DNA of 64,000 nucleotides from assembly GCA_947359465.1 (NCBI GenBank), contig OX375875.1, forward strand, positions 16,986,458-17,050,457, given 5' to 3'. A model generated the notes under the pieces. That model was not told where the DNA came from. It made no database searches and saw only the letters and a program-made list of their open reading frames with translations. This stretch comes from Metellina segmentata (Eukaryota > Arthropoda > Arachnida > Araneae > Tetragnathidae). The translations under genes and the position numbers were made by a program. Of this stretch, positions 11,584 to 25,486 are shown piece after piece (position 1 is the first letter of the stretch; the number at the start of each line of letters is the position of its first letter).

Positions 11584-12310
11584 ACTTTTAATGAAGGAAG
11601 AGAGAACTTCTATGCAGTGTCGTAGGAAGGGGTGCTGTGGGTGCGTGACGCCCTGTGTGTCACCACAGACAAGGGAGAAAAAAATGGAAAAAAATATTAT
11701 TTTTTAACTAAAGAAAATAGAAGTGGCTCACGACACTTTTAAAAAAAATTTATAATCAAAACGAGTTTCATAACTTTATCTGACTATTAACTTCAATAAG
11801 TCAACGTATTGCATATTAAAACATAAGTTCAGAATACAAACGCTACGAGACGCTGCTGAATTCGACTGTGCGTACTGGAGAGCGTATGAATAAGGGAAGT
11901 ACTAGGGTTCTCTTCAGTTCGTACTAGGGATGTAAAATCAAAGAAATTAACCGGTTATCGGTTAACCGATTTTTTAAGTTCAGGTTATAACTAAGGTTTA
12001 CAGATCATCTCTTTTAAAAAGAACATGTTCAGGCGAGGATTTGTAAATTGAATCCTAAAGCATTATTTGTTCTTTTGCAAAACACTCTCTTAATCTGTGT
12101 GGAGTTGATTCTTTTGCAACTGTTTCACAATAAGTAACCTTATTATGTAAATACCTCTGGTCATCATATTTTAAGCTAATTTCTTTAATTTCAAAGCATA
12201 TCAAATTTATTTCCTGAGGTTAATTTCTCTTCTCAATTTTACCATACTTAATTCATCACAATGCAGTAATAAATTTCACGTTAATGAAAATTATTAAAAC
12301 TTAAACTTAC

Positions 12311-12571
12311 GTGGCACGACGATAGCTTCTGGAGGTGGTGGAACAACTTTACCAAGGCACGCACTTTCGAAATCTGGGCAGCAGTCGTCACTATTCGTTA
12401 GGTTGCAGAACAAATCACAGTAGCACAGAGTAGTTAGTATAGGTACCGAGCAAGCATCGTCCCTTTTCGGGCAACACTTCACCTGGCCCCTTTGGTTGCA
12501 ATAATCTCCCCTTAGGTCTAGGTCTTCTGAATGATTGCGATAGTATATATCATACTGAATTCCTTGTCCAT
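12311..12571 (-). CDS. TINAG-type SMB exon, unit 7
   Basis: Protein identical to unit 2. Donor GT at 12309-12310, acceptor AG at 12572-12573. Units 7 and 8 share GCGGACAAG (about 13318 and 15304) where other units have GCGGTCAAG. Confidence 0.68.
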
Positions 12572-13413
12572 CTACCGAATAAAGCCAAAGAACAGCATTC
12601 GATGGCAAAATACAAAATATAAGATGGTAGACTCATTTTTGTCAGTCAAAAAAAGAATTATCGAAACTAAAAATATTTCGGTTGACTCTCAAGCTTACAC
12701 GAGAATTTATTGTACAAAATTAATCCGTCAAATTGCTGTCAAAAACATTCATGACTTATTCGGTTAAAGATAATGTCCGGAATTATATAATATAGGCATT
12801 ATCTTGAGGACAAGATATTGCATCAATAGCAAACTTTAAATTTAGACTACGGCTAGTTCCACAGTTACTAGCAGTACGATAACGGCATTTCCCATGACAA
12901 AAATAAATGATAAAAATTCAATATCGCTAAACTTTCAAAAAGTCTTCAAGTTTAGGAAAAATTTATAAACTACAGAACCTTATAAAAATAAGGTAACAAT
13001 CTCGACGCACGTCCAAACGAAATTAAAAAAGGGCAGATAAAACCGTTCCGCAATTGAAGAGCTATTAGGAAAAAAACTAATACATTAAATTTTAAAATGT
13101 TCAAGTTTAAATTTTAAAATTCAGGCTTCTAGGTTTTTTCAATTACCTTTAGGACTACCTGTGTGATAAATTTCGTTAATGTAAGTGCTATAGCTTCATC
13201 TGAACACCGCATACACGGACGTAAACACTGAGACATATCCTTTTATTGTAATAGGAGAGTCGTTCCGAAAGTAATAGCCGTTTGAGCATGAGCACAGCTG
13301 TGACAGTAGAAGGTGCAGCGGACAAGATCAAACAGTTTTCGGGATTAGTGTGCTAGCTATTACTGAACTACATCGCATTATATCGGTTAATGTTCTTTTG
13401 GAAAGCAAATAAA

Positions 13414-13569
13414 ATGTCCGAGAAAATCGAGTGTGCCGCCAAATTTGAAGTGAGATCTGTGATCCAATTTCTAAAAGCAAAAAATTTGCGTACAAGCGAA
13501 ATTTATCGTGAAATGAAAGCATTATATGGTGATGTATGCGATGAATCATGTGTGCGTTGTTGGTGCTGA
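13414..13569 (+). pseudogene. Mariner HTH relic, unit 7
   Basis: Same residues as unit 1, ending in TGA. Confidence 0.72.
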
Positions 13570-14296
13570 ACTTTTAATGAAGGAAGAGAGAACTTCTATG
13601 CAGTGTCGTAGGAAGGGGTGCTGTGGGTGCGTGACGCCCTGTGTGTCACCACAGACAAGGGAGAAAAAAATGGAAAAAAATATTATTTTTTAACTAAAGA
13701 AAATAGAAGTGGCTCACGACACTTTAAAAAAAAATTTATAATCAAAACGAGTTTCATAACTTTATCTGACTATTAACTTCAATAAGTCAACGTATTGCAT
13801 ATTAAAACATAAGTTCAGAATACAAACGCTACGAGACGCTGCTGAATTCGACTGTGCGTACTGGAGAGCGTATGAATAAGGGAAGTACTAGGGTTCTCTT
13901 CAGTTCGTACTAGGGATGTCAAATCAAAGAAATTAACCGGTTATCGGTTAACCGATTTTTTAAGTTCAGGTTATAACTAAGGTTTACAGATCATCTCTTT
14001 TAAAAAGAACATGTTCAGGCGAGGATTTGTAAATTGAATCCTAAAGCATTATTTGTTCTTTTGCAAAACACTCTCTTAATCTGTGTGGAGTTGATTCTTT
14101 TGCAACTGTTTCACAATAAGTAACCTTATTATGTAAATACCTCTGGTCATCATATTTTAAGCTAATTTCTTTAATTTCAAAGCATATCAAATTTATTTCC
14201 TGAGGTTAATTTCTCTTCTCAATTTTACCATACTTAATTCATCACAATGCAGTAATAAATTTCACGTTAATGAAAATTATTAAAACTTAAACTTAC

Positions 14297-14557
14297 GTGG
14301 CACGACGATAGCTTCTGGAGGTGGTGGAACAACTTTACCAAGGCACGCACTTTCGAAATCTGGGCAGCAGTCGTCACTATTCGTTAGGTTGCAGAACAAA
14401 TCACAGTAGCACAGAGTAGTTAGTATAGGTACCGAGCAAGCATCGTCCCTTTTCGGGCAACACTTCACCTGGCCCCTTTGGTTGCAATAATCTCCCCTTA
14501 GGTCTAGGTCTTCTGAATGATTGCGATAGTATATATCATACTGAATTCCTTGTCCAT
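14297..14557 (-). CDS. TINAG-type SMB exon, unit 8
   Basis: Protein identical to unit 2. Donor GT at 14295-14296, acceptor AG at 14558-14559. Confidence 0.68.
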
Positions 14558-15399
14558 CTACCGAATAAAGCCAAAGAACAGCATTCGATGGCAAAATACA
14601 AAATATAAGATGGTAGACTCATTTTTGTCAGTCAAAAAAAGAATTATCGAAACTAAAAATATTTCGGTTGACTCTCAAGCTTACACGAGAATTTATTGTA
14701 CAAAATTAATCCGTCAAATTGCTGTCAAAAACATTCATGACTTATTCGGTTAAAGATAATGTCCGGAATTATATAATATAGGCATTATCTTGAGGACAAG
14801 ATATTGCATCAATAGCAAACTTTAAATTTAGACTACGGCTAGTTCCACAGTTACTAGCAGTACGATAACGGCATTTCCCATGACAAAAATAAATGATAAA
14901 AATTCAATATCGCTAAACTTTCAAAAAGTCTTCAAGTTTAGGAAAAATTTATAAACTACAGAACCTTATAAAAATAAGGTAACAATCTCGACGCACGTCC
15001 AAACGAAATTAAAAAAGGGCAGATAAAACCGTTCCGCAATTGAAGAGCTATTAGGAAAAAAACTAATACATTAAATTTTAAAATGTTCAAGTTTAAATTT
15101 TAAAATTCAGGCTTCTAGGTTTTTTCAATTACCTTTAGGACTACCTGTGTGATAAATTTCGTTAATGTAAGTGCTATAGCTTCATCTGAACACCGCATAC
15201 ACGGACGTAAACACTGAGACATATCCTTTTATTGTAATAGGAGAGTCGTTCCGAAAGTAATAGCCGTTTGAGCATGAGCACAGCTGTGACAGTAGAAGGT
15301 GCAGCGGACAAGATCAAACAGTTTTCGGGATTAGTGTGCTAGCTATTACTGAACTACATCGCATTATATCGGTTAATGTTCTTTTGGAAAGCAAATAAA

Positions 15400-15555
15400 A
15401 TGTCCGAGAAAATCGAGTGTGCCGCCAAATTTGAAGTGAGATCTGTGATCCAATTTCTAAAAGCAAAAAATTTGCGTACAAGCGAAATTTATCGTGAAAT
15501 GAAAGCATTATATGGTGATGTATGCGATGAATCATGTGTGCGTTGTTGGTGCTGA
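15400..15555 (+). pseudogene. Mariner HTH relic, unit 8
   Basis: Same residues as unit 1, ending in TGA. Confidence 0.72.
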
Positions 15556-16282
15556 ACTTTTAATGAAGGAAGAGAGAACTTCTATGCAGTGTCGTAGGAA
15601 GGGGTGCTGTGGGTGCGTGACGCCCTGTGTGTCACCACAGACAAGGGAGAAAAAAATGGAAAAAAATATTATTTTTTAACTAAAGAAAATAGAAGTGGCT
15701 CACGACACTTTAAAAAAAAATTTATAATCAAAACGAGTTTCATAACTTTATCTGACTATTAACTTCAATAAGTCAACGTATTGCATATTAAAACATAAGT
15801 TCAGAATACAAACGCTACGAGACGCTGCTGAATTCGACTGTGCGTACTGGAGAGCGTATGAATAAGGGAAGTACTAGGGTTCTCTTCAGTTCGTACTAGG
15901 GATGTCAAATCAAAGAAATTAACCGGTTATCGGTTAACCGATTTTTTAAGTTCAGGTTATAACTAAGGTTTACAGATCATCTCTTTTAAAAAGAACATGT
16001 TCAGGCGAGGATTTGTAAATTGAATCCTAAAGCATTATTTGTTCTTTTGCAAAACACTCTCTTAATCTGTGTGGAGTTGATTCTTTTGCAACTGTTTCAC
16101 AATAAGTAACCTTATTATGTAAATACCTCTGGTCATCATATTTTAAGCTAATTTCTTTAATTTCAAAGCATATCAAATTTATTTCCTGAGGTTAATTTCT
16201 CTTCTCAATTTTACCATACTTAATTCATCACAATGCAGTAATAAATTTCACGTTAATGAAAATTATTAAAACTTAAACTTAC

Positions 16283-16543
16283 GTGGCACGACGATAGCTT
16301 CTGGAGGTGGTGGAACAACTTTACCAAGGCACGCACTTTCGAAATCTGGGCAGCAGTCGTCACTATTCGTTAGGTTGCAGAACAAATCACAGTAGCACAG
16401 AGTAGTTAGTATAGGTACCGAGCAAGCATCGTCCCTTTTCGGGCAACACTTCACCTGGCCCCTTTGGTTGCAATAATCTCCCCTTAGGTCTAGGTCTTCT
16501 GAATGATTGCGATAGTATATATCATACTGAATTCCTTGTCCAT
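16283..16543 (-). CDS. TINAG-type SMB exon, unit 9
   Basis: Protein identical to unit 2. Donor GT at 16281-16282, acceptor AG at 16544-16545. A private change (AAAATTAAAGATGG) lies about 45 bp upstream of the acceptor, near 16590. Confidence 0.68.
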
Positions 16544-17385
16544 CTACCGAATAAAGCCAAAGAACAGCATTCGATGGCAAAATACAAAATTAAAGATGGT
16601 AGACTCATTTTTGTCAGTCAAAAAAAGAATTATCGAAACTAAAAATATTTCGGTTGACTCTCAAGCTTACACGAGAATTTATTGTACAAAATTAATCCGT
16701 CAAATTGCTGTCAAAAACATTCATGACTTATTCGGTTAAAGATAATGTCCGGAATTATATAATATAGGCATTATCTTGAGGACAAGATATTGCATCAATA
16801 GCAAACTTTAAATTTAGACTACGGCTAGTTCCACAGTTACTAGCAGTACGATAACGGCATTTCCCATGACAAAAATAAATGATAAAAATTCAATATCGCT
16901 AAACTTTCAAAAAGTCTTCAAGTTTAGGAAAAATTTATAAACTACAGAACCTTATAAAAATAAGGTAACAATCTCGACGCACGTCCAAACGAAATTAAAA
17001 AAGGGCAGATAAAACCGTTCCGCAATTGAAGAGCTATTAGGAAAAAAACTAATACATTAAATTTTAAAATGTTCAAGTTTAAATTTTAAAATTCAGGCTT
17101 CTAGGTTTTTTCAATTACCTTTAGGACTACCTGTGTGATAAATTTCGTTAATGTAAGTGCTATAGCTTCATCTGAACACCGCATACACGGACGTAAACAC
17201 TGAGACATATCCTTTTATTGTAATAGGAGAGTCGTTCCGAAAGTAATAGCCGTTTGAGCATGAGCACAGCTGTGACAGTAGAAGGTGCAGCGGTCAAGAT
17301 CAAACAGTTTTCGGGATTAGTGTGCTAGCTATTACTGAACTACATCGCATTATATCGGTTAATGTTCTTTTGGAAAGCAAATAAA

Positions 17386-17542
17386 ATGTCCGAGAAAATC
17401 GAGTGTGCCGCCAAATTTGAAGTGAGATCTGTGATCCAAATTTCTAAAAGCAAAAAATTTGCGTACAAGCGAAATTTATCGTGAAATGAAAGCATTATAT
17501 GGTGATGTATGCGATGAATCATGTGTGCGTTGTTGGTGCTGA
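17386..17542 (+). pseudogene. Mariner HTH relic, unit 9 (frameshifted)
   Basis: An extra A near 17439 (ATCCAAATTTC) breaks the frame in the middle of the first helix. This is a clear sign that the relic is not maintained as protein. Confidence 0.72.
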
Positions 17543-18269
17543 ACTTTTAATGAAGGAAGAGAGAACTTCTATGCAGTGTCGTAGGAAGGGGTGCTGTGGG
17601 TGCGTGACGCCCTGTGTGTCACCACAGACAAGGGAGAAAAAAATGGAAAAAAATATTATTTTTTAACTAAAGAAAATAGAAGTGGCTCACGACACTTTTA
17701 AAAAAAATTTATAATCAAAACGAGTTTCATAACTTTATCTGACTATTAACTTCAATAAGTCAACGTATTGCATATTAAAACATAAGTTCAGAATACAAAC
17801 GCTACGAGACGCTGCTGAATTCGACTGTGCGTACTGGAGAGCGTATGAATAAGGGAAGTACTAGGGTTCTCTTCAGTTCGTACTAGGGATGTCAAATCAA
17901 AGAAATTAACCGGTTATCGGTTAACCGATTTTTTAAGTTCAGGTTATAACTAAGGTTTACAGATCATCTCTTTTAAAAAGAACATGTTCAGGCGAGGATT
18001 TGTAAATTGAATCCTAAAGCATTATTTGTTCTTTTGCAAAACACTCTCTTAATCTGTGTGGAGTTGATTCTTTTGCAACTGTTTCACAATAAGTAACCTT
18101 ATTATGAAAATACCTCTGGTCATCATATTTTAAGCTAATTTCTTTAATTTCAAAGCATATCAAATTTATTTCCTGAGGTTAATTTCTCTTCTCAATTTTA
18201 CCATACTTAATTCATCACAATGCAGTAATAAATTTCACGTTAATGAAAATTATTAAAACTTAAACTTAC

Positions 18270-18530
18270 GTGGCACGACGATAGCTTCTGGAGGTGGTGG
18301 AACAACTTTACCAAGGCACGCACTTTCGAAATCTGGGCAGCAGTCGTCACTATTCGTTAGGTTGCAGAACAAATCACAGTAGCACAGAGTAGTTAGTATA
18401 GGTACCGAGCAAGCATCGTCCCTTTTCGGGCAACACTTCACCTGGCCCCTTTGGTTGCAATAATCTCCCCTTAGGTCTAGGTCTTCTGAATGATTGCGAT
18501 AGTATATATCATACTGAATTCCTTGTCCAT
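18270..18530 (-). CDS. TINAG-type SMB exon, unit 10
   Basis: Protein identical to unit 2. Donor GT at 18268-18269, acceptor AG at 18531-18532. First unit with ATTATGAAAATACC in the left spacer, a variant shared with units 11 and 13. Confidence 0.68.
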
Positions 18531-19372
18531 CTACCGAATAAAGCCAAAGAACAGCATTCGATGGCAAAATACAAAATATAAGATGGTAGACTCATTTTTG
18601 TCAGTCAAAAAAAGAATTATCGAAACTAAAAATATTTCGGTTGACTCTCAAGCTTACACGAGAATTTATTGTACAAAATTAATCCGTCAAATTGCTGTCA
18701 AAAACATTCATGACTTATTCGGTTAAAGATAATGTCCGGAATTATATAATATAGGCATTATCTTGAGGACAAGATATTGCATCAATAGCAAACTTTAAAT
18801 TTAGACTACGGTTAGTTCCACAGTTACTAGCAGTACGATAACGGCATTTCCCATGACAAAAATAAATGATAAAAATTCAATATCGCTAAACTTTCAAAAA
18901 GTCTTCAAGTTTAGGAAAAATTTATAAACTACAGAACCTTATAAAAATAAGGTAACAATCTCGACGCACGTCCAAACGAAATTAAAAAAGGGCAGATAAA
19001 ACCGTTCCGCAATTGAAGAGCTATTAGGAAAAAAACTAATACATTAAATTTTAAAATGTTCAAGTTTAAATTTTAAAATTCAGGCTTCTAGGTTTTTTCA
19101 ATTACCTTTAGGACTACCTGTGTGATAAATTTCGTTAATGTAAGTGCTATAGCTTCATCTGAACACCGCATACACGGACGTAAACACTGAGACATATCCT
19201 TTTATTGTAATAGGAGAGTCGTTCCGAAAGTAATAGCCGTTTGAGCATGAGCACAGCTGTGACAGTAGAAGGTGCAGCGGTCAAGATCAAACAGTTTTCG
19301 GGATTAGTGTGCTAGCTATTACTGAACTACATCGCATTATATCGGTTAATGTTCTTTTGGAAAGCAAATAAA

Positions 19373-19528
19373 ATGTCAGAGAAAATCGAGTGTGCCGCCA
19401 AATTTAAAGTGAGATCTGTGATACAATTTCTAAAAGCAAAAAATTTGCGTACAAGCGAAATTTATCGTGAAATGAAAGCATTATATGGTGTTGTAAGCGA
19501 TGAATCATGTGTGCGTTGTTGGTGCTGA
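19373..19528 (+). pseudogene. Mariner HTH relic, unit 10
   Basis: Lys12, and Val40 with Ser42 (GVVSDES), a pair shared with unit 12. One T fewer follows the TGA (GAACTTTAATG). Confidence 0.72.
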
Positions 19529-20254
19529 ACTTTAATGAAGGAAGAGAGAACTTCTATGCAGTGTCGTAGGAAGGGGTGCTGTGGGTGCGTGACGCCCTGT
19601 GTGTCATCACAGACAAGGGAGAAAAAAATGGAAAAAAATAATATTTTTTAACTAAAGAAAATAGAAGTGGCTCACGACACTTTAAAAAAAAATTTATAAT
19701 CAAAACGAGTTTCATAACTTTATCTGACTATTAACTTCAATAAGTCAACGTAATGCATATTAAAACATAAGTTCAGGCTACAAACGCTACGAGACGCGGC
19801 TGAATTCGACTGTGCGTACTGGAGAGCGTATGAATAAGGGAAGTACTAGGGTTCTCTTCAGTTTGTACTAGGGATGTCAAATCAAAGAAATTAACCGGTT
19901 ATCGGTTAACCGATTTTTTAAGTTCAAGTTATAACTAAGGATTACAGATCATCTCTTTTAAAAAGAACATGTTCAGGCGAGGATTTGTAAATTGAATCCT
20001 AAAGCATTATTTGTTCTTTTGCAAAACACTCTCTTAATCTGTGTGGAGTTGATTCTTTTGCAACTGTTTCACAATAAGTAACCTTATTATGAAAATACCT
20101 CTGGTCATCATATTTTAAGCTAATTTCTTTAATTTCAAAGCATATCAAATTTATTTCCTGAGGTTAATTTCTCTTCTCAATTTTACCATACTTAATTCAT
20201 CACAATGCAGTAATAAATTTCACGTTAATGAAAATTATTAAAACTTAAACTTAC

Positions 20255-20515
20255 GTGGCACGACGATAGCTTCTGGAGGTGGTGGAACAACTTTACCAAG
20301 GCACGCACTTTCGAAATCTGGGCAGCAGTCGTCACTATTCGTTAGGTTACAGAACAAATCACAGTAGCACAGAGTAGTTAGTATAGGTACCGAGCAAGCA
20401 TCGTCCCTTTTCGGACAACACTTCACCTGGCCCCTTTGGTTGCAATAATCTCCCCTTAGGTCTAGGTCTTCTGAATGATTGCGATAGTATATATCATACT
20501 GAATTCCTTGTCCAT
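20255..20515 (-). CDS. TINAG-type SMB exon, unit 11
   Basis: The protein is unchanged, but two cysteine codons are TGT instead of TGC (plus-strand GGTTACAG and TTCGGACAAC). These are the only silent differences I noticed in any exon copy. Donor GT at 20253-20254, acceptor AG at 20516-20517. A private change just upstream of the acceptor (AACACAATTCG) is intronic. Confidence 0.68.
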
Positions 20516-21357
20516 CTACCGAATAAAGCCAAAGAACACAATTCGATGGCAAAATACAAAATATAAGATGGTAGACTCATTTTTGTCAGTCAAAAAAAGA
20601 ATTATCGAAACTAAAAATATTTCGGTTGACTCTCAAGCTTACACGAGAATTTATTGTACAAAATTAATAGGTCAAATTACTGTCAAAAACATTCATGACT
20701 TATTCGGTTGAAGATAATGTCCGGAATTATATAATATAGGCTTTATCTTGAGGACAAGATATTGCATCAATAGCAAACTTTAAATTTAGACTACGGCTAG
20801 TTCCACAGTTACTAGCAGTACGATAACGGCATTTCCCATGACAAAAATAAATAATAAAAATTCAATATCGCTAAACTTTCAAAAAGTCTTCAAGTTTAGG
20901 AAAAATTTATAAACTACAGAACCTTATAAAAATAAGGTAACAATCTCGACGCACGTCCAAACGAAATTAAAAAAGGGCAGATAAAACCGTTCCGCAATTG
21001 AAGAGCTATTAGGAAAAAAACTAATACATTAAATTTTAAAATGTTCAAGTTTAAATTTTAAAATTCAGGCTTCTAGGTTTTTTCAATTACCTTTAGGACT
21101 ACCTGTGTGATAAATTTCGTTAATGTAAGTGCTATAGCTTCATCTGAACACCGCATACACGGACGTAAACACTGAGACATATCCTTTTATTGTAATAGGA
21201 GAGTCGTTCCGAAAGTAATAGCCGTTTGAGCATGAGCACAGCTGTGACAGTAGAAGGTGCAGCGGTCAAGATCAAACAGTTTTCGGGATTAGTGTGCTAG
21301 CTATTACCGAACTACATCGCATTATATCGGTTAATGTTCTTTTGGAAAGCAAATAAA

Positions 21358-21513
21358 ATGTCCGAGAAAATCGAGAGTGCCGCCAAATTTGAAGTGAGAT
21401 CTGTGATCCAATTTCTAAAAGCAAAAAATTTGCGTACAAGCGAAATTTATCGTGAAATGAAAGCATTATATGGTGATGTATGCGATGAATCATGTGTGCG
21501 TTGTTGGTGCTGA
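21358..21513 (+). pseudogene. Mariner HTH relic, unit 11
   Basis: Unit 1-like (Glu12, Leu20, Cys42) except Cys7 to Ser. Confidence 0.72.
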
Positions 21514-22241
21514 ACTTTTAATGAAGGAAGATCGAACTTCTATGCAGTGTCGTAGGAAGGGGTGCTGTGGGTGCGTGACGCCCTGTGTGTCATCACAGAC
21601 AAGGGAGAAAAAAATGGAAAAAAATATTATTTTTTAACTAAAGAAAATAGAAGTGGCTCACGACACTTTAAAAAAAAATTTTATAATCAAAACGAGTTTC
21701 ATAACTTTATCTGACTATTAACTTCAATAAGTCAACGTAATGCATATTAAAACATAAGTTCAGGCTACAAACGCTACGAGACGCGGCTGAATTCGACTGT
21801 GCGTACTGGAGAGCGTATGAATAAGGGAAGTACTAGGGTTCTCTTCAGTTCGTACTAGGGATGTCAAATCAAAGAAATTAACCGGTTATCGGTTAACCGA
21901 TTTTTTAAGTTCAGGTTATAACTAAGTTTTACAGATCATCTCTTTTAAAAAGAACATGTTCAGGCGAGGATTTGTAAATTGAATCCTAAAGCATTATTTG
22001 TTCTTTTGCAAAACACTCTCTTAATCTGTGTGGAGTTGATTCTTTTGCAACTGTTTCACGATAAGTAACCTTATTATGTAAATACCTCTGGTCATCATAT
22101 TTTAAGCAAATTTCTTTAATTTCAAAGCATATCAAATTTATTTCCTGAGGTTAATTTCTCTTCTCAATTTTACCATACTTAATTCATCACAATGCAGTAA
22201 TAAATTTCACGTTAATGAAAATTATTAAAACTTAAACTTAC

Positions 22242-22502
22242 GTGGCACGACGATAGCTTCTGGAGGTGGTGGAACAACTTTACCAAGGCACGCACTTTCG
22301 AAATCTGGGCAGCAGTCGTCACTATTCGTTAGGTTGCAGAACAAATCACAGTAGCACAGAGTAGTTAGTATAGGTACCGAGCAAGCATCGTCCCTTTTCG
22401 GGCAACACTTCACCTGGCCCCTTTGGTTGCAATAATCTCCCCTTAGGTCTAGGTCTTCTGAATGATTGCGATAGTATATATCATACTGAATTCCTTGTCC
22501 AT
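22242..22502 (-). CDS. TINAG-type SMB exon, unit 12
   Basis: Majority protein. Donor GT at 22240-22241, acceptor AG at 22503-22504. From this unit on, the plus strand reads AACACC upstream of the acceptor, as in unit 1. Confidence 0.68.
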
Positions 22503-23344
22503 CTACCGAATAAAGCCAAAGAACACCATTCGATGGCAAAATATAAAATATAAGATGGTAGACTCATTTTTGTCAGTCAAAAAAAGAATTATCGAAACTA
22601 AAAATATTTCGGCTGACTCTCAAGCTTACACGAGAATTGATTGTATAAAATTAATCCGTCAAATTGCTGTCAAAAACATTCATGACTTATTCGGTTGAAG
22701 ATAATGTCCGGAATTATATAATATAGGCATTATCTTGAGGACAAGATATTGCATCAATAGCAAACTTTAAATTTAGACTACGGCTAGTTCCACAGTTACT
22801 AGCAGTACGATAACGGCATTTCCCATGACAAAAATAAATGATAAAAATTCAATATCGCTAAACTTTCAAAAAGTCTTCAAGTTTAGGAAAAATTTATAAA
22901 CTACAGAACCTTATAAAAATAAGGTAACAATCTCGACGCACGTCCAAACGAAATTAAAAAAGGGCAGATAAAACCGTTCCGCAATTGAAGAGCTATTAGG
23001 AAAAAAACTAATACATTAAATTTTAAAATGTTCAAGTTTAAATTTTAAAATTCAGGCTTCTAGGTTTTTTCAATTACCTTTAGGACTACCTGTGTGATAA
23101 ATTTCGTTAATGTAAGTGCTATAGCTTCATCTGAACACCGCATACACGGACGTAAACACTGAGACATATCCTTTTATTGTAATAGGAGAGTCGTTCCGAA
23201 AGTAATAGCCGTTTGAGCATGAGCACAGCTGTGACAGTAGAAGGTGCAGCGGTCAAGATCAAACAGTTTTCGGGATTAGTGTGCTAGTTATTACTGAACT
23301 ACATCGCATTATATCGGTTAATGTTCTTTTGGAAAGCAAATAAA

Positions 23345-23500
23345 ATGTCCGAGAAAATCGAGTGTGCCGCCAAATTTAAAGTGAGATCTGTGATCCAATT
23401 TCTAAAAGCAAAAAATTTGCGTACAAGCTAAATTTATCGTGAAATGAAAGCATTATATGGTGTTGTAAGCGATGAATCATGTGTGCGTTGTTGGTGCTGA
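23345..23500 (+). pseudogene. Mariner HTH relic, unit 12 (extra stop)
   Basis: Lys12, Val40 and Ser42 as in unit 10. Glu29 has become a TAA stop in the second helix. Confidence 0.72.
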
Positions 23501-24227
23501 ACTTTAATGAAGGAAGAGAGAACTTCTATGCAGTGTCGTAGGAAGGGGTGCTGTGGGTGCGTGACGCCCTGTGTGTCATCACAGACAAAGGAGAAAAAAA
23601 TGGAAAAAAATATTATTTTTTTAACTAAAGAAAATAGAAGTGGCTCCCGACACTTTAAAAAAAATTTTATAATCAAAACGAGTTTCATAACTTTATCTGA
23701 CTATTAACTTCAATAAGTCAACGTAATGCATATTAAAACATAAGTTCAGGCTACAAACGCTACGAGACGCGGCTGAATTCGACTGTGCGTACTGGAGAGC
23801 GTATGAATAAGGGAAGTACTAGGGTTCTCTTCAGTTTGTACTAGGGATGTCAAATCAAAGAAATTAACCGGTTATCGGTTAACCGATTTTTTAAGTTCAA
23901 GTTATAACTAAGGATTACAGATCATCTCTTTTAAAAAGAACATGTTCAGGCGAGGATTTGTAAATTGAATCCTAAAGCATTATTTGTTCTTTTGCAAAAC
24001 ACTCTCTTAATCTGTGTGGAGTTGATTCTTTTGCAACTGTTTCACAATAAGTAACCTTATTATGAAAATACCTCTGGTCATCATATTTTAAGCTAATTTC
24101 TTTAATTTCAAAGCATATCAAATTTATTTCCTGAGGTTAATTTCTCTTCTCAATTTTACCATACTTAATTCATCACAATGCAGTAATAAATTTCACGTTA
24201 ATGAAAATTATTAAAACTTAAACTTAC

Positions 24228-24488
24228 GTGGCACGACGATAGCTTCTGGAGGTGGTGGAACAACTTTACCAAGGCACGCACTTTCGAAATCTGGGCAGCA
24301 GTCGTCACTATTCGTTAGGTTGCAGAACAAATCACAGTAGCACAGAGTAGTTAGTATAGGTACCGAGCAAGCATCGTCCCTTTTCGGGCAACACTTCACC
24401 TGGCCCCTTTGGTTGCAATAATCTCCCCTTAGGTCTAGGTCTTCTGAATGATTGCGATAGTATATATCATACTGAATTCCTTGTCCAT
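24228..24488 (-). CDS. TINAG-type SMB exon, unit 13
   Basis: Majority protein. Donor GT at 24226-24227, acceptor AG at 24489-24490. The left spacer shares several variants with unit 11. Confidence 0.68.
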
Positions 24489-25330
24489 CTACCGAATAAA
24501 GCCAAAGAACACCATTCGATGGCAAAATACAAAATATAAGATGGTAGACTCATTTTTGTCAGTCAAAAAAAGAATTATCGAAACTAAAAATATTTCGGTT
24601 GACTCTCAAGCTTACACGAGAATTTATTGTACAAAATTAATCCGTCAAATTGCTGTCAAAAACATTCATGACTTATTCGGTTGAAGATAATGTCCGGAAT
24701 TATATAATATAGGCATTATCTTGAGGACAAGATATTGCATCAATAGCAAACTTTAAATTTAGACTACAACTAGTTCCACAGTTACTAGCAGTACGATAAC
24801 GGCATTTCCCATGACAAAAATAAATGATAAAAATTCAATATCGCTAAACTTTCAAAAAGTCTTCAAGTGTAGGAAAAATTTATAAACTACAGAACCTTAT
24901 AAAAATAAGGTAACAATCTCGACGCACGTCCAAACGAAATTAAAAAAGGGCAGATAAAACCGTTCCGCAATTGAAGAGCTATTAGGAAAAAAACTAATAC
25001 ATTAAATTTTAAAATGTTCAAGTTTAAATTTTAAAATTCAGGCTTCTAGGTTTTTTCAATTACCTTTAGGACTACCTGTGTGATAAATTTCGTTAATGTA
25101 AGTGCTATAGCTTCATCTGAACACCGCATACACGGACGTAAACACTGAGACATATCCTTTTATTGTAATAGGAGAGTCGTTCCGAAAGTAATAGCCGTTT
25201 GAGCATGAGCACAGCTGTGATAGTAGAAGGTGCAGCGGTCAAGATCAAACAGTTTTCGGGATTAGTGTGCTAGCTATAACTGAACTACATCGCATTATAT
25301 CGGTTAATGTTCTTTTGGAAAGCAAATAAA

Positions 25331-25486
25331 ATGTCCGAGAAAATCGAGTGTGCCGCCAAATTTAAAGTGAGATCTGTGATCCAATTTCTAAAAGCAAAAA
25401 ATTTGCGTACAAGCGAAATTTATCGTGAAATGAAAGCATTATATGGTGATGTAAGCGATGAATCATGTGTGCGTTGTTGGTGCTAA
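25331..25486 (+). pseudogene. Mariner HTH relic, unit 13
   Basis: Lys12 and Ser42. The terminal stop is TAA instead of TGA, shared with unit 14. Confidence 0.72.

Noticed and set aside
23434..23707. Two overlapping open frames on opposite strands in unit 12
   Set aside because: They appear only because of small length differences in the right spacer of this unit. Other units are closed in the same place, and no domain is seen.
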